A stretch of 64,000 bases of DNA from Clitopilus passeckerianus (lineage: Eukaryota > Basidiomycota > Agaricomycetes > Agaricales > Entolomataceae), in assembly GCA_944990035.1 (NCBI GenBank), contig CALYLX010000098.1, positions 124,001-188,000 on the forward strand, read 5' to 3'. A model generated the notes under the pieces. It was not told the origin of the DNA, did not search any database, and was given only the letters and a program-made list of their open reading frames with translations. Shown here piece by piece: positions 11,197 to 22,979 of this stretch; position 1 is the stretch's first letter; every line of letters begins with the position of its first letter. Both the position numbers and the translations under genes were made by a program.

Positions 11197-11311
11197 ATTA
11201 TAAGACCAGATGTTGAGTAGATATATAAGCACCCTCAGGGAGGTAGATTACATCCCAACGTGAAATTATCAGGTAACGGTTTTGTGAACTAAATCCATCA
11301 ACGGGTCAAAG

Positions 11312-11726
11312 TTAGGGTTCAACGGAGGTGAGGACAGCAACGATGACCTTACCGTCGACATGGACAACGGCGATAAGGGCAACATTCGAAGCGACGCAGG
11401 GCTCAACTGATATGTTGACTCCCAACCTCGTTGAGGGCTTCGCTCGCGCCAGCGGGGAGGGGATTCTGTGGGACCGTTGGGGGAGTTGGTTCTCCTGCTC
11501 CGAGAGGGGATCCTCCTGCTGCACCCGCAAGCCCGCCGAGTATTTTGGGATCGCCGATAAGGCGGGGGTCGAGGTCATTGTGGTTAAGATTGTTCTTCAA
11601 ATTGTTGTTGGTTCGAGGAACAACTGCGGCTACGTTGCCAGCCTCGGAACCGCCAGTGGGGGCAGCAGAGGTAAAAACTGCGAGAAGCGCGATGGCGAAG
11701 AGGCATGCTGTGCGGAAAGAAGGCAT
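11312..11726 (-). pseudogene. Internally deleted relic of Val/Ile-rich secreted protein gene
   Basis: The first exon starts at 11726 with the same signal peptide as the 7652 gene (MPSFR...FTSAAPTG) and an Asn-rich segment, but the frame ends at 11403. The family's last exon follows directly in another frame (ISVEPC...VHVDGKVIVAVL) and stops at 11314-11312. The end of exon 1, all of exon 2 and both introns are gone, which fits one internal deletion with a frameshift. A TATA-like TATAAAGG remains at 11844-11837. Confidence 0.75.
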
Positions 11727-11849
11727 TGCTACTGGAAGGCACGTTGGTGACTGAGGGAGTCGTAAGTGGGGTTAGAGAGCAAGAAACGACGGAAGGAGTC
11801 GATGGAGACGAGAACTGAGTCAAGATCAACCTTTAACCTTTATAGCCCA

Positions 11850-12660
11850 ATTGCGAGCTTCGGGAAATTATCTAGCGGGCAGAATCTTCCCAGGTGGAGA
11901 GGGCGAATTGAATACGTTGGGGGTTGTTCGGTTCGGTGGACATCATCAGCCGCGCTGCAGACGTACGACGCCCTCTAGAAGCTCTGCTATTCGGCCTGGC
12001 TATCTTCTGCTGTATGCTACAATGAACATTTTGCTGGCCTTGACCGACGACTTGTTCCCCCGCATTGAATGTCCCGAACGGTATCCCGAAGAACAAACGG
12101 CCAGAAACGCTTGTCCTGTCAAAGTAACTCCACGGAACGCCCGCGCCAGAGGAGGAAAGGAATAGGCAGCTATGATATGACTAATGAAAGGTCCTCGGTT
12201 TACATTTTCATTGATTCATGATCGGTAATGCCCACTCACTGAGGTTGGCAAAGGCTTCAGCCTTTAGGGGACTTCCACCGCCGGTCAGATTGTGAAGATA
12301 ATGTAATGTGTGAGCATTGTTATCTGTGAGGAGGTTTCTGAAGCAAACCTTGTAGTTTCTCGAAAAGAAGGCGGAACAATGTTGCCAGCGCCTCGTTGAA
12401 TGGCCGTTGACGCACACTGTTCTGCCGTACGTGACCTCGTTAGGGTGAGTATGTGAATGGGAGTAGGGTTCCGAGTAGCAAAACTCATTCCGGCTACTAG
12501 TACTACTTATCTTTGTGAGGGTGCTACATAGAGGGGAATGCCCAGGCGTCCGTCATTCTGTCGAGCCAGGAGTGCATGCCGAAGGGAAAATTTTCAAAGA
12601 CTCAGCATAGATCTCTTTGGGATATTCTTCGTAGGCGAACAGATACATTGAAATTACAGT
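11850..12660. other. Intergenic; 3' flank of aldehyde dehydrogenase gene 1
   Basis: No supported gene. The last 100 bp or so (about 12560-12663) are copied next to the second aldehyde dehydrogenase gene (about 16620-16723), so the tandem duplication includes 3' flanking DNA. Confidence 0.45.
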
Positions 12661-12663
12661 GAT

Positions 12664-14951
12664 TTACAACCTAAGGCCGAGGTTAATATGAACACCCTTC
12701 ACTTGGGTATACCTATGTCCATGTCGTGAGTACGAATCACAGAATAGAAATACCATTCTTACGTCTCAAGAGCGTATTCTCCAAGCTCGCGACCGATTCC
12801 CGATTGCTTGTATCCACCGAACGGAACCGCGTTATCAAACGACAGCGTGCAGTTGACCTATCATGGAAGTTCTTATTAACATCCACATCTCAAATCTCGA
12901 GCCGAAAGGAGTCCTTACCCAAGCAGTCCCAGCCTCAATCGCATGAGCCATCCGAATAGCCCGACTCGAGTTTTCAGTATAAATATGACACGCCAATCCA
13001 TACGTCGTATTATTAGCTTCTTCAATCACCTCTATCAACCACCACCATTCATATATCAGCTCCACCTCTCGCGATTTGAGAGAAACTAGCAAACGCACCT
13101 TCTTCCGTCTTGAACTTAAACACGACCCCGACAGGAGCAAATATCTCCTCCTTGGCGATCTTCATGTCACGGTTGACGTCGGTGAAGATGGTAGGCTCGA
13201 TGAAGTATCCCGCGTCTCCCAGGCGTACGCCTCCAGAGGCAATTTTGGCCCCGTCTTGTTTGCCGGATTCGATGTAGTTCATCACGCGCTACGTAGATTC
13301 GTGTCAGTTACGGATGTTCAGTAGAAGTGCAGATGAGAGGAAAGGGAAAGGGAGACGTACGTCGTATTGAACCTGCGAGATTTGAGGACAATGTTGTGTG
13401 CTCTGAGCAAATGGATCGCCGGCGGTCGTACCAAACGCCTTAGCTGCCTCCGCGAACCGCGCGACGAATTTATCATAGATCCCTTCTTGGACGAAGATGC
13501 GAGATCCAGCAACACAGACTTGGCCTGCGTTCGCGCTATAGTATATCACCAACACCAAGTAACACCCATCAGTACAACTCTCGCTTAAAAGTCAGAAACT
13601 ATGGCACATACAAAATCCCCGTCGCAACCCACTTAACCGCCTGCTCCAAATCCGCATCGTCAAACACGATTGCGGGGCTCTTCCCGCCCAACTCGAGGCT
13701 GACGTCTTTGAGGTTGGTCTCGGCTGCGGCTTTGAGGATCTTGCGCCCGACGAGGGTGCTGCCGGTGAAGGAGATTTTGTCGATCTGGGGGTGTTCAGAG
13801 AGGGATTGGCCGACGGTGTTTCCGTAGCCGTTGACGATGTTGACCACACCAGGGGGAATACCGGCTTCGTTGAAGAGGTCGGCGAGTTTTAGGGCTGAGA
13901 GGGGTGTGATTTCCGATGGCTAAAGATCGACTCAGTTATATATTCATCCTCGTTTTCAAGAGAACCAGGAACTGACCTTGAGAATGACGACGTTCCCCAC
14001 CGCGATCGCTGGGGCAATTTTACACAACGTGAGGTGCTAGGAGAAGTAATTTTTGGGGTCAATACCGAATGCCACGGGTGAGGAAAGGGAGGAAGAGGAG
14101 GAATGGGAGGGAGACTGACTAGAGGTCCGTTCCAGGGTACAATCGCGCCCTTTAAGTAAGTAGTCCAGATCAAAAGTCACTGTGAACGCAGAGAAAATGC
14201 AACATACGACGACCCCATAAGGCTCATGCCTGCTATACGCGAACTTCATCTCATTCGTCTACCACCAAAAAATACCATCAGTATCATATCATCACCCAAT
14301 CTCCCTCTCCCTCTGACGCACCTCCATAGTCTTCCCATGAACCTTATCAGCCCACCCCGCAAAATACCTCACAATATCCACACTCCCCTTCACCGTCCAA
14401 TTCTTCTGCACCACATAACTCTTCCCACCATTTATAGCTTCGAGAGCGGCGAGCTCGTCACCGTGTTTCTCGATCAGGTCGGCGAGTTTGTTGAGGATTT
14501 GGCCGCGGAGGGTGCCGGGGGTTTTGAGGCCCCAGGTGGTTTTGTATGCCTAGGTGGAGATAGGTTTAGATCTGAGTTGGGTGGATAAAAATAGGAGGAG
14601 GAAGTGGGAAGCGAACCTTGCGAGCGGCGGCGACTGCGATGTCGACGTCTTTGGAGGAGCCGGCGAGGACCGTGGCGACTTTTTCGCCCGTGGCTGGGTT
14701 GATGACTCTGGGTGGGTGAGGGTGGATGAGTTCAACGAAAGAAAGGATTGACTAGTGATATGTGGGTACTTACTCGATTGTTGCATGGTCAACTGGATCG
14801 ACCCACTTTCCGTCGATGAATAGCCTGACGAAGTAGGAAATGTCAGCGGAAGTCGTCGACATACGTGCTCAGACCAGACTGACCCGGTGTTAAAGGTAGC
14901 TTCACCCTTGTAGGTGGGAGTATCAAAGTTAATGCTGGCGGTAGAAGGCAT
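12664..14951 (-). CDS. NAD(P)+-dependent aldehyde dehydrogenase, copy 1 (502 aa)
   Basis: Thirteen exons: 14951-14884, 14824-14774, 14707-14617, 14549-14322, 14258-14208, 14149-14120, 14036-13977, 13919-13612, 13535-13361, 13288-13099, 13031-12919, 12857-12763 and 12712-12664. They join to 502 codons, the usual length for this family. The enzyme oxidises aldehydes to carboxylic acids. Catalytic Glu269 (LELGGKSP) and Cys303 (GQVCVAGSR), the PWNGPL and FTGST cofactor-site motifs and the C-terminal [12 protein letters not shown] segment are present. No targeting signal is seen, so it is probably cytosolic. Two usually conserved glycines are replaced, Cys345 (HCPQIS) and Ala405 (EEIFAPV), while copy 2 keeps both. 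The exact isoform is uncertain. Confidence 0.93.
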
Positions 14952-14992
14952 CTTGGTATTGGGATAGAGAATATCAAGAGCTTATGCAGGGT

Positions 14993-15000
14993 TATATATA
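14993..15000 (-). promoter_or_regulatory. TATA box of aldehyde dehydrogenase copy 1
   Basis: TATATATA on the minus strand about 45 bp upstream of the ATG. A matching TATATATA lies near 19141-19148 upstream of copy 2. Confidence 0.5.
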
Positions 15001-15029
15001 CCGCCCGTAGATCATAACAGATAACCTAG

Positions 15030-15490
15030 AACCCTTCCATGACGAAATCTCCCACATAACGTGTAAGCCAATTCAATGTCCACGATCGAATAGCGTTCAT
15101 ATCTGGGTCAGCTGGTGCCAGTACAGGGCCTTTGAACGTTCATTACAAGCCGCAGTCGCTGATCAATCCCAGAAAAGGCAGCTCGAGGCCGGTTGAAGCC
15201 GTCCGGCGTCATATTGCTCTCGAAACCTCGGTAGGCTTTCCATGTTTTCGTCACATCCTGACTTGAGGCCAATTCTCGGCCAGCGTACCGTGTTCATGGC
15301 TAATCTACGTGTGTAGTGACGGGAAGCTTCCGACGACGCGTCTTTGTGGATGGAAAGACGCGAGTTTTGGGAGGCACGTGCTTGTGACTCGGAGTCGAGT
15401 TCCGCTTTTTGCAGTTCTGCTCTCCAGTTTTGTCGACTGGCGAATTGTATTTCAAACGAGCGCTCTACGCCAAACCCGTCCATGGCCCAA
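15030..15490. repeat. Duplicated 5' flank of the aldehyde dehydrogenase genes
   Basis: This segment is similar to about 19190-19590 upstream of copy 2. Shared landmarks are GGCGTCATAT, an AGACGCG repeat, GTGACTCGGA followed by AGTTCCGCTTT, and CTCCAGTTTTGTCG. Minus-strand frames here are not convincing genes. The tandem duplication therefore covers the gene and several hundred bp of upstream DNA. Confidence 0.6.
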
Positions 15491-15599
15491 CTGAAGCAAC
15501 GGCCAGGTATACCGACCCCACTCAAATTCTCGTATCGACATTGTGAGGGATTTGAACCGGGCGTAATGGCGTCCATGTTCGAAATGGATGTTGGGAGTT

Positions 15600-15745
15600 T
15601 TTGGTGACAACAGCGAGTTTTGCAAGAGGGTTGTACTGGTCGGACCTTGGGCGAGTTCTGCAGGCAAGTGAATCACGAGCTCCTCACCAGTTACATATAC
15701 TGACCTCCGCTCCAGTTTGCGGTTCTGAGTTTCGAGTTTCGTTGG
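15600..15745 (+). repeat. Conserved relic module, partial copy (upstream of copy B)
   Basis: Only the 3' end of the module remains, with the CAGGCAAGTGAA donor region and ACATATACTGACCTC branch region. The acceptor is damaged. Confidence 0.5.
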
Positions 15746-16623
15746 ATCGCCGCGGTATCATGCAACGACTGAACTGAACACCACCTGGACGCTGGTGTTC
15801 TCGTCGGCGCCGCTACCCTTCTCATCTCACTTTCCTCCTCCTCATCACGTCCACCCTCCTTTTTATTCAACGACCTCGTCGATCTCAATAGGCATGCGCG
15901 CCTGCACAAGATACCGAGGTTACATATACTGAGACCCCTATTCTCTGGAAGAACTGCAACTCCATGGGCTGTATCTCGCCATTCTTCTGGGCCTGGCGTA
16001 CCCAGAGGCACCATGTATCCGACGAGCATCCCCTAGACTTCACGCTGGAGATCTCGGTCTCGGTCTCGCCGTACAGACTCCCGCCTGCACCTGGAGTTGA
16101 GTTACGGTGGGAAATGGCGTGTGCACGCGCAAGCCTGTGGTTGTGGGGCGGGCAGGGCGGGTTGGGGTTGGGGGGATGGGGAGGATTCGTTTATTGGCTG
16201 CGATGGGGAAGACAGAGATGATGTGAGGGAGGAGGCAGTGGCTATCAGTTCGGGGGATGAAAAGATCGCGTGGAAGAGGAGGAAGGTGGAAAGGATAAAG
16301 AGGTTGGAGCCGTTGAGGGTGGGGAAGATGTAGAGGAGAAGCAAGGAGAGTGGGAGAAGGCTGAGGTGAAGGCGGTGATGGTATACCCTGACCCAGAGGC
16401 CCGTACTCGTGTTCTTTCAATCGGTTAAGCTCGATGTTAAGGTTCCTTCTATACGCTCATTTGGCCACGAGAGAGAAACCTACCGCTGCGCCTGGACTTC
16501 CCTGCCCCATCTGTGGTCGTCCATGCGCCTGCGCGGAACTTGTACACAAGAACGACGGAGACTCCTCTAACACCAATAACGAGGCTCCTATTATCGATGT
16601 TGCCCTAGCGCAACAGGTGGTGC
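15745..16623 (+). pseudogene. Copy B of acidic-tail membrane-protein family, relic
   Basis: Pieces align with copy D: the transmembrane region (TTTTTATTCAACG near 15860), SPFFW near 15985, the region before the acidic segment, and the start of exon 2 (EKPTAAPGLPCPICGRPC near 16470). Both splice sites are lost: the donor reads GCCCGT and the acceptor ACG. Similarity stops at about 16623, exactly where the duplicated 3' flank of aldehyde dehydrogenase copy 2 begins, so the duplication breakpoint cut this copy. Confidence 0.65.
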
Positions 16624-16723
16624 TAAGCCAGCAGGGCATGTCGAAGGAAAAACCTTCAAAGACAGCGTAGATGTCATTGGTATATCCTTCGTAGACGAAG
16701 AGATACATTCAAATTACAGTCAT

Positions 16724-19081
16724 TTACAATCTAAGACCGAGATTGATATGAACACCCTTCACTTGTGTATACCTATGTCCACGTCGTGAGTACGAATATC
16801 ACAGAATAGAAATATCATTCTTACGTGTCAAGAGCATATTCTCCCAGCTCGCGGCCAATTCCCGATTGCTTGTATCCACCGAACGGAACCGCGTTATCGA
16901 ATGACAGAGTGCAGTTGACCTATCATTCTCATTAATCTCAGATCTCAAAATCTCGAGTCTGAATGAGTCCTTACCCAAGCAGTCCCAGCCTCGATAGCAT
17001 GAGCCATTCGAATCGCCCGGCTAGAGTTCTCAGTATAGATATGGCACGCCAGGCCATAAGTCGTATTATTAGCTTCTTCAATCACCTCTATCAACCATTC
17101 ATATATCATCTCCATCTTTCGCGATTTGAGAGAAACTCACAAACTCACCTTCTTCCGTCTTGAACTTAAACACGACCCCAACAGGGCCGAAAATCTCCTC
17201 CTTGGCGATCTTCATATCGCGGTTGACGTCGGTGAAGATGGTAGGCTCGATGAAGTATCCCGCATCTCCCAAACGAGCGCCTCCAGACGCGATTTTGGCG
17301 CCGTCATGTTTGCCGGATTCGATGTAGTTCATCACGCGCTACGCAGGGTCAGTTACAAATGTCGAATATCCAATGTCGAATGCACAAATACAAGTGAACA
17401 TGATAGGGAAGGAGAAAGGGGAGGAGAAGGAGAGACATACGTCGTATTGAACCTTCGAAATCTGAGGACCATGTTGGGTACTCTGAGCGAAGGGGTCGCC
17501 AGCGGTTGTACCGAACGCCTTAGCAGCTTCTGCAAAGTGTGCGACAAATCTATCGTAGATGCCTTCTTGTACGAAGATGCGAGAGCCTGCAACACAGACT
17601 TGACCTGCATTCGCGCTATTCGTATCACCCAAGCATCAGTGCACCCAGTCACCGTACACAAGTTAAAAAAACGCAAACACGCACAAAATCCCCATCGTAA
17701 CCCACTTAACCGCCTGCTCCACATCAGCATCATCGAAAACAATAGCAGGGCTCTTCCCGCCGAGCTCGAGGCTGACATCTTTGAGGTTGGTCTCGGCTGC
17801 GGCTTTGAGGATCTTGCGGCCGACAAGGGTGCTGCCAGTGAAGGAAATTTTGTCGATCAAAGGGTGTTCGGCGATGGATTGGCCGACGGTGTTGCCTGGG
17901 AGGTACAGGGGATGGCTTTAGAAAGGGGAAAGAAAGGGGAGAAGGCAGGAAGGAGGGAAGACGCATACCGTAGCCGTTGACGATGTTGACGACGCCAGGG
18001 GGTATGCCGGCTTCGTTGACAAGGTCGGCGAGCTTCAGTGCTGAGAGGGGTGTGATTTCTGAAGGCTAGAATTCCGTTCAGCTCCGGCTCCTATATTCCT
18101 CTTCAAGAGCAGTAGGAGTAACGGACCTTCAATATGACGACGTTTCCTACAGCGATCGCTGGAGCGATCTTACACAGCGTGAGGTACTAAGAGAAGTACT
18201 TTTGGGGTAAATACCAAATGACGGGTCAGGAATGGGAGAGGTGAGAGGGAGACTGACTAGAGGTCCGTTCCAGGGTACGATCGCGCCCTTTAATTTGAAG
18301 AGAAAGTCAGGTTTGTGCAGCCACGGTGTGATTGGAAAAATGCAACATACGACGACCCCAAAAGGCTCATGCCTACTATACGCAAACTTCATCTCATTCG
18401 TCTATTGGGGATGAACAAAACACCATGAGTCTCATATCAAATTCAAATTCAGCAAAGGGATTGATTCTGGGTCGCACCTCCATCGTCTTCCCATGAACTT
18501 TATCGGCCCATCCAGCGAAGTACCGGACCAGTCCAACATCACGCTTGACGCGCTGTTTCTGAATCATGTAACTCTTGCCGCCATTCAGAGCTTCCAACGC
18601 GGCGAGCTCATCCCCATGTTTCTCGATCAAGTCGGCGAATTTGTTCAGGATCTGGCCGCGGACTGTGCCTGGAGTTTTGAGGCCCCAGACCGTTTTGTAT
18701 GCCTTGGTGAATATACGTTTGAGTTGGGGATCTAAGTGTTATGAGGAGGGAAATGAACCTTGCGAGCAGCGGCAACTGCGATATCGACGTCCTTTGATGA
18801 TCCAGCTTGGACTGTGGCGACTTTCTCGCCGGTTGCTGGGTTGACGACGCTGGATGAATTCCCGTGTATGAGCCCACCAGGCGAAATTTTTCGTTATATG
18901 TGTATCTTACTCGATTGTAGCATGCTCAACCGGATCGACCCACTTTCCGTCGATGAACAACCTACGAAAATGTCAGTAGAGGTCTTGGCCCTATGAATTC
19001 ACAATCGACCGACCCGGTGTTAAAGGTAGATTCTCCTTTATAAGTAGGAGTATTGAAGTTAATGCTAGCGGTAGGTGGCAT
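16724..19081 (-). CDS. NAD(P)+-dependent aldehyde dehydrogenase, copy 2 (501 aa)
   Basis: Fourteen exons: 19081-19014, 18961-18911, 18849-18759, 18702-18478, 18401-18351, 18287-18258, 18186-18127, 18065-17969, 17895-17685, 17615-17441, 17338-17149, 17087-16975, 16919-16825 and 16772-16724. All boundaries match copy 1 except for an extra 73-bp intron (17968-17896) that splits the exon coding the NGYG region. Catalytic Glu268 and Cys302, HGPQIS and EEIFGPV are all in consensus form. One codon is missing in exon 4 relative to copy 1. It is a close tandem paralogue of 12664-14951 and is likely the functionally standard copy. Confidence 0.93.
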
Positions 19082-19189
19082 CTTAGGCACGAAACTGTGA
19101 ATGTGATTATGATAGAGACCTCAAGTCGCCGCTTCGACCGTATATATACCTGTCGCAGATACTCTGATTAGGATACAGATAGAATGGAG

Positions 19190-19590
19190 TCTTTTAATTA
19201 AATCCCACCTACAAATACCAATACAATACCTAGCGTTCGAGATCGAACATCGCGCTGCAGGGGGATCACAACTCCCTTCGTCATCAACGGTTCATCAACC
19301 AGCAAACAGCGTCTGTACTGCGGACTAGTAGCTAGAAAGGCAGGTAAAGGCAGGCCGAAACCGCCTGGCGTCATATATGTTCTCATAACCTTGTACCCTG
19401 CGCATGGCCAATCTTTGTGTAGTGGTGGGAAATACTCCCGAAGACGCGTCAAGGTGGATGTCAAGACGCGTAAACATGTGGTTGCGTTGGAGGAGGCCTG
19501 TGACTCGGATTCAAGTTCCGCTTTCTGCTCTTCGCTCTTCGTTTCTGCCCCTCCAGTTTTGTCGGCTTGTTCGCAAACAGACGACAATCG
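19190..19590. repeat. Duplicated 5' flank of aldehyde dehydrogenase copy 2
   Basis: Counterpart of 15030-15490. It shares AGACGCGT repeats, GTGACTCGGATTCAAG, GTTCCGCTTTCTGC and CCAGTTTTGTCGGC. Confidence 0.6.
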
Positions 19591-19689
19591 CATGTCAAGG
19601 CTGAAAGAATGAGTTCGGCACGATTGACGCCTTTTCTGGGTTGACAGATTTACCAGCAGTACCTCCAACCTTAAGGGCTCCAAGAAACG

Positions 19690-20510
19690 AAATCAATATG
19701 CTCTCACAGTTTATTCCTTTTAGATATATATTGACAAACTTTCCTCCGGCTTTCAGGTGCACCTACCCCTGCTACACTCACGCCGTCACGGAATCACCGC
19801 CTGCGGCACATGGCAGGAGGAGATTCACACATTCATCCTACGGTAAACGTCCATCCAGGTCGTGACGAATGCTAAGGTACGCTCGTCCTCACCTCTATTT
19901 TACCCATAGAACCAACGTTCGGTATAGTCTAGTCGTGCACCGTGACGTACCTTGTTACATTCCAGTCCGGTGATGTATGGATAAAGTACTCCTCAAATAT
20001 TTTCACCATTCCCTTGATTCGTATCTTAACACGGCGTATCCAGCCTCGTATGTTAAATCTCCCCAAGTATAGATTTCGGCCTGGCGATGACGTCTTTCCA
20101 TCCCTATTGACAATTGTGGCTTCGTCTATCAGTGCGTGGCTACCGCCCGACAGCTAGCAGGTTCGGCGTCCATCTTATTCCACTCGCACCACCTCGTAGT
20201 GACAGGACGTATGCTCCGTCAACCCACATATGTTTTATTATTTTAGAACTCAGGGTGAGGTACTTGGTGGTGACCTTCACACGACTCAAACGGACTAGCC
20301 GTCCTCGGCATGGGTTATTGGAGAAGCAACATTCTACCTGCTCACTTTGACAGCAAACGTGGTTTCCTTATGACGTTTTTGGCTCCATTGCAAGCCACTC
20401 GAATGGGGTCCCATAAAGGGCCCTTCGAATTGCATTTTGCCATCTCTACCAAACAACATATCGAATATACCTTCTCCCTCACCTAACAACTACTAGTACA
20501 CACACACATA
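19690..20510. other. Intergenic, no gene seen
   Basis: Short frames only. The final 25 bases before the next start codon are an ACAC-rich leader. Confidence 0.4.
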
Positions 20511-20514
20511 CACC

Positions 20515-22202
20515 ATGTCCACCGACTCGAAAAACGGCTTGTCCCCCGAAAAGACAGTCAAGATTCTCGAAGCGATGACATCCAAGCTCCACGCGCTTCA
20601 AGCTGATACCGTGACCTCGGGCGAATTCACAGACGAGCCCAGCGATCTAGCTCGTGCCACGCGTACAATCAACCATGCCTTAAGGGACGTCGAGGGCCTG
20701 CTCGGCGAAATCGAGGATCTTCAGCCGGGGGGACTTACGTCCCAATTCAGGAAATTGCACCAGGTGAACTCTCTCCCGATTCCCTATATCATAATCCTTT
20801 GTGATCCATCTCTCCGATTGATATATACTGATGAGGGTCTTGGTGGATAGGGGTATATTGAGATATTACGAGAAAGCCGTGCTCAATCGAAAGTGGCTAA
20901 ATCCTATTTTATCGGTAAGGTTCCTCCACCACGGTACTCCATCCTGTGAGAGCCCTTGAGCTTGACCTCATATACCGGTACCTAGATTTCTCGCAAAATC
21001 TGGTCGAGTACTTGAGAAGGACCGACAGAGGTGCAGCTGATAAAAAACGAGAGATCGTAAGGTTTGCAAATGTAAAGTTCATGCTTGCTTACACTGTGAT
21101 ATAATCTTCTGGCTGATGTACGACTTGCAGCAGGTCGCGGGGAGCAGTCCAGGCAATACACATTCGGAGAAGTGGAGGAAGTACATCGTTGAGCTTATGT
21201 CTCTCAACGACGACGAATCCGGTCCTAATAGTCTCGGAAACTGCACCGTCGCTCCTAAAGTGGCTGAACTGGTTCGAGACAGAGTTAAACTCGATGATCC
21301 TTTGAAGCGGTATGTCTCCATATGTTAACAGTGACTGTTGCTGACTGCAGATATTCGCTTATTTATGTCACAGAGCTAATGAGCGGGTCAGTGTCACTGC
21401 GCGGCGATCTGGGGGCTTGAGTACTCATAGGACGGGTGCCTAGATCGAGAAGGCTGCAAGTGATAATGCCGGGATAGGGGAGGGCATGTATGCGCTGAGT
21501 GCGTTATATTACGTGGCTCCATGCACCTGTGGCAAGGTTTTGGTGAGGACGTCTTCCAGTCGCACCCACACAGAGCGAATCTGATACATGACGTTTTATT
21601 TCATTATAGCTCGCTGGTACAGAGGCAGCAAGCGGTGAAAAGGATAAGGAGCTTTCAGCTGCTGTTGGAGATAAGAACGGTACGTCGTCAAGTGTTGCCT
21701 TTTATGCTGAAAGTCGGTGCTGAGTCCTTTATTATGTATTTGCAGAATTGGAAGATGATGTCTTGGCGGCCGAAAGAGAGATATCTTACCAAATTGGACA
21801 AGGCAATGGAGATTTGGAGCCGGTAATGAAAGCTATGGCTGAGGTTGCGATTCGACATTCTAGGAAGATGCTGGATACGGTGTATGTCCTTCTTGGGCCG
21901 ATTATGAACATGGTGTGTGCGTGTGTTTTGGGGCGTCGCTTGGTTCCGGACTCATCGAGACGTATCCCCTCTATGTACGTAGCTTGTGGTGGATTTGGAT
22001 CAACTGTCTGGGATAACCTGGACTGGGGAGGATAAGGTAAGGTCTTTTATAGTTTTTTGCATGGCGACTCCGCTGATGACGATCAATTCTTGGACAGGTT
22101 TTGGGGGCAAGATTGGAATTCTTGAAGGTGGCGTATGGAGCCACGGCGGTGGCTCTCGGAGAGTATGTTAAGAAGGTAAATCCCGAGGATTGTGATTTGT
22201 GA
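20515..22202 (+). CDS. Hypothetical helix-rich protein (345 aa), intron-rich
   Basis: Ten exons join in phase: 20515-20763, 20851-20914, 20986-21056, 21131-21309, 21374-21386, 21444-21542, 21610-21679, 21746-21879, 21983-22036 and 22098-22202. The fifth is a 13-nt microexon that restores the frame between LKR and NER. The product is soluble, without signal peptide or membrane span, and rich in helix-forming residues. It includes an N-terminal Ser/Lys-rich helix pair (TVKILEAMTSKLHAL), an SQFRKLHQ segment and a C-terminal EFLKVAYGATAVALGEYVKK helix. I do not recognise the family. The exon chain rests on splice consensus and frame, and the 3' acceptor of exon 4 could instead be 3 nt further on. 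Confidence 0.6.
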
Positions 22203-22359
22203 TTGAAGTCTGGTTTTCAAATTGCCATGTATTCGTATCAATGCACAATCCTGAGCCTTTTTGTCCTATTCTTTCTGCTTAGTAGCGTAGTGTATACTCT
22301 ACTCATGCTGTCTTCCCTTGAAATGACGAGTTTGTCTATGAGGGTTTCTCTGAATTCTG

Positions 22360-22800
22360 TGGCGCGTCTGAACGACACGCGAATTTGGCCGAGCATGTGA
22401 TCGCGTCTGAGGCGCTCGTGACCGGATCCGGTTTCTGGTGCCATTTTCTTGGCTTGGAGCTAACGTTGTGCGTTCAAACGACTTGGAAGTCCTTGAAAGA
22501 ATATCTGGTGCTGGCCAAATCAAGCTAAAGATGCGTACAGATCCTACCCGTAGTCTGTCTTCAATGTCGCCGGAAAATTTGAAGTCACTCAGAACCGCGT
22601 TTCTCTTCGTGGACCCAAACCAGGAGCAGTCTTTGTCACCTCACCGAATGTTGGGTGCTCTGGATGAAGAAGAAGTAAGGGTACTACGAACAACGGACCT
22701 TGAAGGCTTGATGGCTGGATAGAAGAAGGCGTACTGTAACTCAGGCAAGCGAACTCGGGGAATACTTCATTCGCAGGTTCCAACCGTTCATCTCAGGTCG
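22360..22800 (+). repeat. Conserved relic module, copy upstream of copy C
   Basis: Contains CATGTGATCGCGTCTGAGG followed by CTCGTGACCGGATCC (HVIAS..LVT) near 22396-22433 and the GCAAGCGAA donor region near 22745. The branch and acceptor part is degraded. Confidence 0.55.
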
Positions 22801-22979
22801 ACAGTTCCTTACACACGAACGAGCTGGCCTTGGTCGCTCCTACCCTCGATCATTCCGCGACTGCAGACACATTCAGAACGCATAAAGTGAGGATTGTTTA
22901 CCGGCATAACGAAAGCATGCTAACTCCTAGCATCGTCAAAAGAACTGCCTCTCCATGATCATGGCCCAAACCTGCAGAA

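Noticed and set aside
17126..17980. A 284-codon plus-strand open frame
   Set aside because: It is antisense to the exons of aldehyde dehydrogenase copy 2, whose minus-strand exon chain is complete.
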